Below are positions 46,601 through 58,600 of a DNA stretch of 64,000 nt, in pieces. The stretch is from the NCBI GenBank assembly GCA_950097015.1, contig CATNEN010000011.1, positions 5,606,001 to 5,670,000 on the forward strand. The letters are read 5' to 3'. This stretch comes from Macrostomum hystrix (Eukaryota; Platyhelminthes; Macrostomidae). The translations under genes and the position numbers were made by a program. Position 1 is the first letter of the stretch; each line of letters opens with the position of its first letter. The notes below the pieces were generated by a model that was given only the letters and a program-made list of their open reading frames with translations, had not been told where the DNA came from and ran no database searches.

Positions 46601-49600
46601 TTTTTCTTGGAGAGCTGAGCGAGCGCCTTGCCGAGCTGCTTCTTTTCAGCGTCCGACAGAGCGTCCAACGGCTTGTCCTTGACGCTGTGTAGCAGCGCTG
46701 CAAGCACTGCCTTTTCCTCCTCGCTGAGTCCACTGTCACCAGAAGCGAGCACGTCATCGATCGCATTCACTGCCTCACTGACCGCATTTCGCTCGGATTC
46801 AGTTAGTTCGGCAGCCTTGCTTCCGCGACGCTTCAGCACGTTCTCAGCCAGCTTTAATGCGTCTCGAGCGTTCTCATCTAGACCGGCCTTCTCTGCAGCA
46901 CTCTTCTCTAATGGACCATCCGATGCCTTTTGCAGTGCATCTCTCAGAGCGGCCTGCTCCTCTGGAGTCAGTGCAACAGTCTTGCCACTCTGCTCGGCGT
47001 CCTCCACCTTCTTCATGGCCTGAGCCAATGCACCTGTCTCGTCAGCAGCAGCGTCTAGGGACTTCTGAAGGGCTTTAGCAATGCCCTTTGCCGTCTCGGC
47101 GTCGACCTGTCCGTCCGTCTTCGCCAGATCCGACAGCGCCTCCTTGCTTGCATCAGCCTGCTTCACCTGCTCTAGGCTGTCCTTGACGGCTTGGGCCACC
47201 ATGCCCAGAGCGTCTAGCTGCTCAGCCGTCATCGTGTCGCCGGCCTTCTTGCTCTCCAGGGCGCTCAGCACTGCCAGAGCGGAACTAGCGTCTGCTTCAC
47301 TAATTCCGAGGCTCTCCGGATTCTCTTCCAGAACCTTCTTCAAGGCTTCACTGCTGGCAGCGAGATCTTCGGCCTGCTTTTCACTCAGCTTCTTGTCTTT
47401 GCCGTCGCCAGCGAGCCAAGACAGCGCCTTCAGTTTGCTGGCTGCCTGGCCGACCTCTTCCACAGCGGCGTCCTTCTCTGCCTCACTCGGCGACTTGGAC
47501 GACTCGGCTTCCTTCTTTTTCGTCTTGTCAGTCTTCTTCTTTTTCTTGGAGAGCTGAGCGAGCGCCTTGCCGAGCTGCTTCTTTTCAGCGTCCGACAGAG
47601 CATCCAACGGCTTGTCCTTGACGCTGTGTAGCAGCGCTGCAAGCACTGCCTTTTCCTCCTCGCTGAGTCCACTGTCACCAGAAGCGAGCACGTCATCGAT
47701 CGCATTCACTGCCTCACTGACCGCATTTCGCTCGGATTCAGTTAGTTCGGCAGCCTTGCTTCCGCGACGCTTCAGCACGTTCTCAGCCAGCTTTAATGCG
47801 TCTCGAGCGTTCTCATCTAGACCGGCCTTCTCTGCAGCACTCTTCTCTAATGGACCATCCGATGCCTTTTGCAGTGCATCTCTCAGAGCGGCCTGCTCCT
47901 CTGGAGTCAGTGCAACAGTCTTGCCACTCTGCTCGGCGTCCTCCACCTTCTTCATCGGCCTGAGCCAATGCACCTGTCTCGTCAGCAGCAGCGTCTAGGG
48001 ACTTCTGAAGGGCTTTAGCAATGCCCTTTGCCGTCTCGGCGTCGACCTGTCCGTCCGTCTTCGCCAGATCCGACAGCGCCTCCTTGCTTGCATCAGCCTG
48101 CTTCACCTGCTCTAGGCTGTCCTTGACGGCTTGGGCCACCATGCCCAGAGCGTCTAGCTGCTCAGCCGTCATCGTGTCGCCGGCCTTCTTGCTCTCCAGG
48201 GCGCTCAGCACTGCCAGAGCGGAACTAGCGTCTGCTTCACTAATTCCGAGGCTCTCCGGATTCTCTTCCAGAACCTTCTTCAAGGCTTCACTGCTGGCAG
48301 CGAGATCTTCGGCCTGCTTTTCACTCAGCTTCTTGTCTTTGCCGTCGCCAGCGAGCCAAGACAGCGCCTTCAGTTTGCTGGCTGCCTGGCCGACCTCTTC
48401 CACAGCGGCGTCCTTCTCTGCCTCACTCGGCGACTTGGACGACTCGGCTTCCTTCTTTTTCGTCTTGTCAGTCTTCTTCTTTTTCTTGGAGAGCTGAGCG
48501 AGCGCCTTGCCGAGCTGCTTCTTTTCAGCGTCCGACAGAGCATCCAACGGCTTGTCCTTGACGCTGTGTAGCAGCGCTGCAAGCACTGCCTTTTCCTCCT
48601 CGCTGAGTCCACTGTCACCAGAAGCGAGCACGTCATCGATCGCATTCACTGCCTCACTGACCGCATTTCGCTCGGATTCAGTTAGTTCGGCAGCCTTGCT
48701 TCCGCGACGCTTCAGCACGTTCTCAGCCAGCTTTAATGCGTCTCGAGCGTTCTCATCTAGACCGGCCTTCTCTGCAGCACTCTTCTCTAATGGACCATCC
48801 GATGCCTTTTGCAGTGCATCTCTCAGAGCGGCCTGCTCCACTGGAGTCAGTGCAACAGTCTTGCCACTCTGCTCGGCGTCCTCCACCTTCTTCATCGCCT
48901 GAGCCAATGCACCTGTCTCGTCAGCAGCAGCGTACTAGGGACTTCTGAAGGGCTTTAGCAATGCCCTTTGCCGTCTCGGCGTCGACCTGTCCGTCCGTCT
49001 TCGCCAGATCCGACAGCGCCTCCTTGCTTGCATCAGCCTGCTTCACCTGCTCTAGGCTGTCCTTGACGGCTTGGGCCACCATGCCCAGAGCGTCTAGCTG
49101 CTCAGCCGTCATCGTGTCGCCGGCCTTCTTGCTCTCCAGGGCGCTCAGCACTGCCAGAGCGGAACTAGCGTCTGCTTCACTAATTCCGAGGCTCTCCGGA
49201 TTCTCTTCCAGAACCTTCTTCAATGGCTTCACTGCTGGCAGCGAGATCTTCGGCCTGCTTTTCACTCAGCTTCTTGTCTTTGCCGTCGCCAGCGAGCCAA
49301 GACAGCGCCTTCAGTTTGCTGGCTGCCTGGCCGACCTCTTCCACAGCGGCGTCCTTCTCTGCCTCACTCGGCGACTTGGACGACTCGGCTTCCTTCTTTT
49401 TCGTCTTGTCAGTCTTTTTCGATTTCTTGGAGAGCTGAGCGAGCGCCTTGCCGAGCTGCTTCTTATCAGCGTCCGACAGAGCGTCCAACGGCTTCTCCTT
49501 GACGCTGTGTAGCAGCGCTGCAAGCACTGCCTTTTCCTCCTCGCTGAGTCCACTGTCACCAGAAGCGAGCACGTCATCGATCGCATTCACTGCCTCACTG

Positions 49601-52600
49601 ACCGCATTTCGCTCGGATTCAGTTAGTTCGGCAGCCTTGCTTCCGCGACGCTTCAGCACGTTCTCAGCCAGCTTTAATGCGTCTCGAGCGTTCTCATCTA
49701 GACCGGCCTTCTCTGCAGCACTCTTCTCTAATGGACCATCCGATGCCTTTTGCAGTGCATCTCTCAGAGCGGCCTGCTCCTCTGGAGTCAGTGCAACAGT
49801 CTTGCCACTCTGCTCGGCGTCCTCCACCTTCTTCATCGCCTGAGCCAATGCACCTGTCTCGTCAGCAGCAGCGTCTAGGGACTTCTGAAGGGCTTTAGCA
49901 ATGCCCTTTAGCCGTCTCGGCGTCGACCTGTCCGTCCGTCTTCGCCAGATCCGACAGCGCCTCCTTGCTTGCATCAGCCTGCTTCACCTGCTCTAGGCTG
50001 TCCTTGACGGCTTGGGCCACCATGCCCAGAGCGTCTAGCTGCTCAGCCGTCATCGTGTCGCCGGCCTTCTTGCTCTCCAGGGCGCTCAGCACTGCCAGAG
50101 CGGAACTAGCGTCTGCTTCACTAATTCCGAGGCTCTCCGGATTCTCTTCCAGAACCTTCTTCATGGCTTCACTGCTGGCAGCGAGATCTTCGGCCTGCTT
50201 TTCACTCAGCTTCTTGTCTTTGCCGTCGCCAGCGAGCCAAGACAGCGCCTTCAGTTTGCTGGCTGCCTGGCCGACCTCTTCCACAGCGGCGTCCTTCTCT
50301 GCCTCACTCGGCGACTTGGACGACTCGGCTTCCTTCTTTTTCGTCTTGTCAGTCTTCTTCGATTTTCTTGGAGAGCTGAGCGAGCGCCTTGCCGAGCTGC
50401 TTCTTATCAGCGTCCGACAGAGCGTCCAACGGCTTGTCCTTGACGCTGTGTAGCAGCGCTGCAAGCACTGCCTTTTCCTCCTCGCTGAGTCCACTGTCAC
50501 CAGAAGCGAGCACGTCATCGATCGCATTCACTGCCTCACTGACCGCATTTCGCTCGGATTCAGTTAGTTCGGCAGCCTTGCTTCCGCGACGCTTCAGCAC
50601 GTTCTCAGCCAGCTTTAATGCGTCTCGAGCGTTCTCATCTAGACCGGCCTTCTCTGCAGCACTCTTCTCTAATGGACCATCCGATGCCTTTTGCAGTGCA
50701 TCTCTCAGAGCGGCCTGCTCCTCTGGAGTCAGTGCAACAGTCTTGCCACTCTGCTCGGCGTCCTCCACCTTCTTCATGGCCTGAGCCAATGCACCTGTCT
50801 CGTCAGCAGCAGCGTCTAGGGACTTCTGAAGGGCTTTAGCAATGCCCTTTGCCGTCTCGGCGTCGACCTGTCCGTCCGTCTTCGCCAGATCCGACAGCGC
50901 CTCCTTGCTTGCATCAGCCTGCTTCACCTGCTCTAGGCTGTCCTTGACGGCTTGGGCCACCATGCCCAGAGCGTCTAGCTGCTCAGCCGTCATCGTGTCG
51001 CCGGCCTTCTTGCTCTCCAGGGCGCTCAGCACTGCCAGAGCGGAACTAGCGTCTGCTTCACTAATTCCGAGGCTCTCCGGATTCTCTTCCAGAACCTTCT
51101 TCAAGGCTTCACTGCTGGCAGCGAGATCTTCGGCCTGCTTTTCACTCAGCTTCTTGTCTTTGCCGTCGCCAGCGAGCCAAGACAGCGCCTTCAGTTTGCT
51201 GGCTGCCTGGCCGACCTCTTCCACAGCGGCGTCCTTCTCTGCCTCACTCGGCGACTTGGACGACTCGGCTTCCTTCTTTTTCGTCTTGTCAGTCTTCTTC
51301 TTTTTCTTGGAGAGCTGAGCGAGCGCCTTGCCGAGCTGCTTCTTTTCAGCGTCCGACAGAGCATCCAACGGCTTGTCCTTGACGCTGTGTAGCAGCGCTG
51401 CAAGCACTGCCTTTTCCTCCTCGCTGAGTCCACTGTCACCAGAAGCGAGCACGTCATCGATCGCATTCACTGCCTCACTGACCGCATTTCGCTCGGATTC
51501 AGTTAGTTCGGCAGCCTTGCTTCCGCGACGCTTCAGCACGTTCTCAGCCAGCTTTAATGCGTCTCGAGCGTTCTCATCTAGACCGGCCTTCTCTGCAGCA
51601 CTCTTCTCTAATGGACCATCCGATGCCTTTTGCAGTGCATCTCTCAGAGCGGCCTGCTCCACTGGAGTCAGTGCAACAGTCTTGCCACTCTGCTCGGCGT
51701 CCTCCACCTTCTTCATCGCCTGAGCCAATGCACCTGTCTCGTCAGCAGCAGCGACTAGGGACTTCTGAAGGGCTTTAGCAATGCCCTTTGCCGTCTCGGC
51801 GTCGACCTGTCCGTCCGTCTTCGCCAGATCCGACAGCGCCTCCTTGCTTGCATCAGCCTGCTTCACCTGCTCTAGGCTGTCCTTGACGGCTTGGGCCACC
51901 ATGCCCAGAGCGTCTAGCTGCTCAGCCGTCATCGTGTCGCCGGCCTTCTTGCTCTCCAGGGCGCTCAGCACTGCCAGAGCGGAACTAGCGTCTGCTTCAC
52001 TAATTCCGAGGCTCTCCGGATTCTCTTCCAGAACCTTCTTCAAGGCTTCACTGCTGGCAGCGAGATCTTCGGCCTGCTTTTCACTCAGCTTCTTGTCTTT
52101 GCCGTCGCCAGCGAGCCAAGACAGCGCCTTCAGTTTGCTGGCTGCCTGGCCGACCTCTTCCACAGCGGCGTCCTTCTCTGCCTCACTCGGCGACTTGGAC
52201 GACTCGGCTTCCTTCTTTTTCGTCTTGTCAGTCTTCTTCTTTTTCTTGGAGAGCTGAGCGAGCGCCTTGCCGAGCTGCTTCTTTTCAGCGTCCGACAGAG
52301 CATCCAACGGCTTGTCCTTGACGCTGTGTAGCAGCGCTGCAAGCACTGCCTTTTCCTCCTCGCTGAGTCCACTGTCACCAGAAGCGAGCACGTCATCGAT
52401 CGCATTCACTGCCTCACTGACCGCATTTCGCTCGGATTCAGTTAGTTCGGCAGCCTTGCTTCCGCGACGCTTCAGCACGTTCTCAGCCAGCTTTAATGCG
52501 TCTCGAGCGTTCTCATCTAGACCGGCCTTCTCTGCAGCACTCTTCTCTAATGGACCATCCGATGCCTTTTGCAGTGCATCTCTCAGAGCGGCCTGCTCCT

Positions 52601-55600
52601 CTGGAGTCAGTGCAACAGTCTTGCCACTCTGCTCGGCGTCCTCCACCTTCTTCATGGCCTGAGCCAATGCACCTGTCTCGTCAGCAGCAGCGTCTAGGGA
52701 CTTCTGAAGGGCTTTAGCAATGCCCTTTGCCGTCTCGGCGTCGACCTGTCCGTCCGTCTTCGCCAGATCCGACAGCGCCTCCTTGCTTGCATCAGCCTGC
52801 TTCACCTGCTCTAGGCTGTCCTTGACGGCTTGGGCCACCATGCCCAGAGCGTCTAGCTGCTCAGCCGTCATCGTGTCGCCGGCCTTCTTGCTCTCCAGGG
52901 CGCTCAGCACTGCCAGAGCGGAACTAGCGTCTGCTTCACTAATTCCGAGGCTCTCCGGATTCTCTTCCAGAACCTTCTTCAAGGCTTCACTGCTGGCAGC
53001 GAGATCTTCGGCCTGCTTTTCACTCAGCTTCTTGTCTTTGCCGTCGCCAGCGAGCCAAGACAGCGCCTTCAGTTTGCTGGCTGCCTGGCCGACCTCTTCC
53101 ACAGCGGCGTCCTTCTCTGCCTCACTCGGCGACTTGGACGACTCGGCTTCCTTCTTTTTCGTCTTGTCAGTCTTCTTCTTTTTCTTGGAGAGCTGAGCGA
53201 GCGCCTTGCCGAGCTGCTTCTTTTCAGCGTCCGACAGAGCGTCCAACGGCTTGTCCTTGACGCTGTGTAGCAGCGCTGCAAGCACTGCCTTTTCCTCCTC
53301 GCTGAGTCCACTGTCACCAGAAGCGAGCACGTCATCGATCGCATTCACTGCCTCACTGACCGCATTTCGCTCGGATTCAGTTAGTTCGGCAGCCTTGCTT
53401 CCGCGACGCTTCAGCACGTTCTCAGCCAGCTTTAATGCGTCTCGAGCGTTCTCATCTAGACCGGCCTTCTCTGCAGCACTCTTCTCTAATGGACCATCCG
53501 ATGCCTTTTGCAGTGCATCTCTCAGAGCGGCCTGCTCCACTGGAGTCAGTGCAACAGTCTTGCCACTCTGCTCGGCGTCCTCCACCTTCTTCATCGCCTG
53601 AGCCAATGCACCTGTCTCGTCAGCAGCAGCGTCTAGGGACTTCTGAAGGGCTTTAGCAATGCCCTTTGCCGTCTCGGCGTCGACCTGTCCGTCCGTCTTC
53701 GCCAGATCCGACAGCGCCTCCTTGCTTGCATCAGCCTGCTTCACCTGCTCTAGGCTGTCCTTGACGGCTTGGGCCACCATGCCCAGAGCGTCTAGCTGCT
53801 CAGCCGTCATCGTGTCGCCGGCCTTCTTGCTCTCCAGGGCGCTCAGCACTGCCAGAGCGGAACTAGCGTCTGCTTCACTAATTCCGAGGCTCTCCGGATT
53901 CTCTTCCAGAACCTTCTTCAAGGCTTCACTGCTGGCAGCGAGATCTTCGGCCTGCTTTTCACTCAGCTTCTTGTCTTTGCCGTCGCCAGCGAGCCAAGAC
54001 AGCGCCTTCAGTTTGCTGGCTGCCTGGCCGACCTCTTCCACAGCGGCGTCCTTCTCTGCCTCACTCGGCGACTTGGACGACTCGGCTTCCTTCTTTTTCG
54101 TCTTGTCAGTCTTCTTCTTTTTCTTGGAGAGCTGAGCGAGCGCCAATGCCGAGCTGCTTCTTTTCAGCGTCCGACAGAGCGTCCAACGGCTTGTCCTTGA
54201 CGCTGTGTAGCAGCGCTGCAAGCACTGCCTTTTCCTCCTCGCTGAGTCCACTGTCACCAGAAGCGAGCACGTCATCGATCGCATTCACTGCCTCACTGAC
54301 CGCATTTCGCTCGGATTCAGTTAGTTCGGCAGCCTTGCTTCCGCGACGCTTCAGCACGTTCTCAGCCAGCTTTAATGCGTCTCGAGCGTTCTCATCTAGA
54401 CCGGCCTTCTCTGCAGCACTCTTCTCTAATGGACCATCCGATGCCTTTTGCAGTGCATCTCTCAGAGCGGCCTGCTCCACTGGAGTCAGTGCAACAGTCT
54501 TGCCACTCTGCTCGGCGTCCTCCACCTTCTTCATCGCCTGAGCCAATGCACCTGTCTCGTCAGCAGCAGCGTCTAGGGACTTCTGAAGGGCTTTAGCAAT
54601 GCCCTTTGCCGTCTCGGCGTCGACCTGTCCGTCCGTCTTCGCCAGATCCGACAGCGCCTCCTTGCTTGCATCAGCCTGCTTCACCTGCTCTAGGCTGTCC
54701 TTGACGGCTTGGGCCACCATGCCCAGAGCGTCTAGCTGCTCAGCCGTCATCGTGTCGCCGGCCTTCTTGCTCTCCAGGGCGCTCAGCACTGCCAGAGCGG
54801 AACTAGCGTATGCTTCACTAATTCCGAGGCTCTCCGGATTCTCTTCCAGAACCTTCTTCATGGCTTCACTGCTGGCAGCGAGATCTTCGGCCTGCTTTTC
54901 ACTCAGCTTCTTGTCTTTGCCGTCGCCAGCGAGCCAAGACAGCGCCTTCAGTTTGCTGGCTGCCTGGCCGACCTCTTCCACAGCGGCGTCCTTCTCTGCC
55001 TCACTCGGCGACTTGGACGACTCGGCTTCCTTCTTTTTCGTCTTGTCAGTCTTCTTCTTTTTCTTGGAGAGCTGAGCGAGCGCCTTGCCGAGCTGCTTCT
55101 TTTCAGCGTCCGACAGAGCATCCAACGGCTTGTCCTTGACGCTGTGTAGCAGCGCTGCAAGCACTGCCTTTTCCTCCTCGCTGAGTCCACTGTCACTAGA
55201 AGCGAGCACGTCATCGATCGCATTCACTGCCTCACTGACCGCATTTCGCTCGGATTCAGTTAGTTCGGCAGCCTTGCTTCCGCGACGCTTCAGCACGTTC
55301 TCAGCCAGCTTTAATGCGTCTCGAGCGTTCTCATCTAGACCGGCCTTCTCTGCAGCACTCTTCTCTAATGGACCATCCGATGCCTTTTGCAGTGCATCTC
55401 TCAGAGCGGCCTGCTCCACTGGAGTCAGTGCAACAGTCTTGCCACTCTGCTCGGCGTCCTCCACCTTCTTCATCGCCTGAGCCAATGCACCTGTCTCGTC
55501 AGCAGCAGCGTCTAGGGACTTCTGAAGGGCTTTAGCAATGCCCTTTGCCGTCTCGGCGTCGACCTGTCCGTCCGTCTTCGCCAGATCCGACAGCGCCTCC

Positions 55601-58600
55601 TTGCTTGCATCAGCCTGCTTCACCTGCTCTAGGCTGTCCTTGACGGCTTGGGCCACCATGCCCAGAGCGTCTAGCTGCTCAGCCGTCATCGTGTCGCCGG
55701 CCTTCTTGCTCTCCAGGGCGCTCAGCACTGCCAGAGCGGAACTAGCGTCTGCTTCACTAATTCCGAGGCTCTCCGGATTCTCTTCCAGAACCTTCTTCAA
55801 GGCTTCACTGCTGGCAGCGAGATCTTCGGCCTGCTTTTCACTCAGCTTCTTGTCTTTGCCGTCGCCAGCGAGCCAAGACAGCGCCTTCAGTTTGCTGGCT
55901 GCCTGGCCGACCTCTTCCACAGCGGCGTCCTTCTCTGCCTCACTCGGCGACTTGGACGACTCGGCTTCCTTCTTTTTCGTCTTGTCAGTCTTCTTCTTTT
56001 TCTTGGAGAGCTGAGCGAGCGCCTTGCCGAGCTGCTTCTTTTCAGCGTCCGACAGAGCGTCCAACGGCTTGTCCTTGACGCTGTGTAGCAGCGCTGCAAG
56101 CACTGCCTTTTCCTCCTCGCTGAGTCCACTGTCACCAGAAGCGAGCACGTCATCGATCGCATTCACTGCCTCACTGACCGCATTTCGCTCGGATTCAGTT
56201 AGTTCGGCAGCCTTGCTTCCGCGACGCTTCAGCACGTTCTCAGCCAGCTTTAATGCGTCTCGAGCGTTCTCATCTAGACCGGCCTTCTCTGCAGCACTCT
56301 TCTCTAATGGACCATCCGATGCCTTTTGCAGTGCATCTCTCAGAGCGGCCTGCTCCTCTGGAGTCAGTGCAACAGTCTTGCCACTCTGCTCGGCGTCCTC
56401 CACCTTCTTCATCGCCTGAGCCAATGCACCTGTCTCGTCAGCAGCAGCGTCTAGGGACTTCTGAAGGGCTTTAGCAATGCCCTTTGCCGTCTCGGCGTCG
56501 ACCTGTCCGTCCGTCTTCGCCAGATCCGACAGCGCCTCCTTGCTTGCATCAGCCTGCTTCACCTGCTCTAGGCTGTCCTTGACGGCTTGGGCCACCATGC
56601 CCAGAGCGTCTAGCTGCTCAGCCGTCATCGTGTCGCCGGCCTTCTTGCTCTCCAGGGCGCTCAGCACTGCCAGAGCGGAACTAGCGTCTGCTTCACTAAT
56701 TCCGAGGCTCTCCGGATTCTCTTCCAGAACCTTCTTCAAGGCTTCACTGCTGGCAGCGAGATCTTCGGCCTGCTTTTCACTCAGCTTCTTGTCTTTGCCG
56801 TCGCCAGCGAGCCAAGACAGCGCCTTCAGTTTGCTGGCTGCCTGGCCGACCTCTTCCACAGCGGCGTCCTTCTCTGCCTCACTCGGCGACTTGGACGACT
56901 CGGCTTCCTTCTTTTTCGTCTTGTCAGTCTTCTTCTTTTTCTTGGAGAGCTGAGCGAGCGCCTTGCCGAGCTGCTTCTTTTCAGCGTCCGACAGAGCATC
57001 CAACGGCTTGTCCTTGACGCTGTGTAGCAGCGCTGCAAGCACTGCCTTTTCCTCCTCGCTGAGTCCACTGTCACCAGAAGCGAGCACGTCATCGATCGCA
57101 TTCACTGCCTCACTGACCGCATTTCGCTCGGATTCAGTTAGTTCGGCAGCCTTGCTTCCGCGACGCTTCAGCACGTTCTCAGCCAGCTTTAATGCGTCTC
57201 GAGCGTTCTCATCTAGACCGGCCTTCTCTGCAGCACTCTTCTCTAATGGACCATCCGATGCCTTTTGCAGTGCATCTCTCAGAGCGGCCTGCTCCACTGG
57301 AGTCAGTGCAACAGTCTTGCCACTCTGCTCGGCGTCCTCCACCTTCTTCATCGCCTGAGCCAATGCACCTGTCTCGTCAGCAGCAGCGTCTAGGGACTTC
57401 TGAAGGGCTTTAGCAATGCCCTTTGCCGTCTCGGCGTCGACCTGTCCGTCCGTCTTCGCCAGATCCGACAGCGCCTCCTTGCTTGCATCAGCCTGCTTCA
57501 CCTGCTCTAGGCTGTCCTTGACGGCTTGGGCCACCATGCCCAGAGCGTCTAGCTGCTCAGCCGTCATCGTGTCGCCGGCCTTCTTGCTCTCCAGGGCGCT
57601 CAGCACTGCCAGAGCGGAACTAGCGTCTGCTTCACTAATTCCGAGGCTCTCCGGATTCTCTTCCAGAACCTTCTTCAAGGCTTCACTGCTGGCAGCGAGA
57701 TCTTCGGCCTGCTTTTCACTCAGCTTCTTGTCTTTGCCGTCGCCAGCGAGCCAAGACAGCGCCTTCAGTTTGCTGGCTGCCTGGCCGACCTCTTCCACAG
57801 CGGCGTCCTTCTCTGCCTCACTCGGCGACTTGGACGACTCGGCTTCCTTCTTTTTCGTCTTGTCAGTCTTCTTCTTTTTCTTGGAGAGCTGAGCGAGCGC
57901 CTTGCCGAGCTGCTTCTTTTCAGCGTCCGACAGAGCGTCCAACGGCTTGTCCTTGACGCTGTGTAGCAGCGCTGCAAGCACTGCCTTTTCCTCCTCGCTG
58001 AGTCCACTGTCACCAGAAGCGAGCACGTCATCGATCGCATTCACTGCCTCACTGACCGCATTTCGCTCGGATTCAGTTAGTTCGGCAGCCTTGCTTCCGC
58101 GACGCTTCAGCACGTTCTCAGCCAGCTTTAATGCGTCTCGAGCGTTCTCATCTAGACCGGCCTTCTCTGCAGCACTCTTCTCTAATGGACCATCCGATGC
58201 CTTTTGCAGTGCATCTCTCAGAGCGGCCTGCTCCTCTGGAGTCAGTGCAACAGTCTTGCCACTCTGCTCGGCGTCCTCCACCTTCTTCATCGCCTGAGCC
58301 AATGCACCTGTCTCGTCAGCAGCAGCGACTAGGGACTTCTGAAGGGCTTTAGCAATGCCCTTTGCCGTCTCGGCGTCGACCTGTCCGTCCGTCTTCGCCA
58401 GATCCGACAGCGCCTCCTTGCTTGCATCAGCCTGCTTCACCTGCTCTAGGCTGTCCTTGACGGCTTGGGCCACCATGCCCAGAGCGTCTAGCTGCTCAGC
58501 CGTCATCGTGTCGCCGGCCTTCTTGCTCTCCAGGGCGCTCAGCACTGCCAGAGCGGAACTAGCGTCTGCTTCACTAATTCCGAGGCTCTCCGGATTCTCT

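Noticed and set aside
47813-47973. The ATG at 47973 as the start of a 5,754-aa protein
   Set aside because: The codons before the consensus resume (MHWLRP) come from the frame created by the inserted base at 47956-47957. The repeat continues upstream in the correct frame, so this is not a start.
47956-54147. Programmed frameshifting or pseudogenisation of the array
   Set aside because: There is no slippery heptamer or shared sequence at the six sites. The inserted bases match alternative unit variants, and 27 other units are intact, so assembly blending is simpler.
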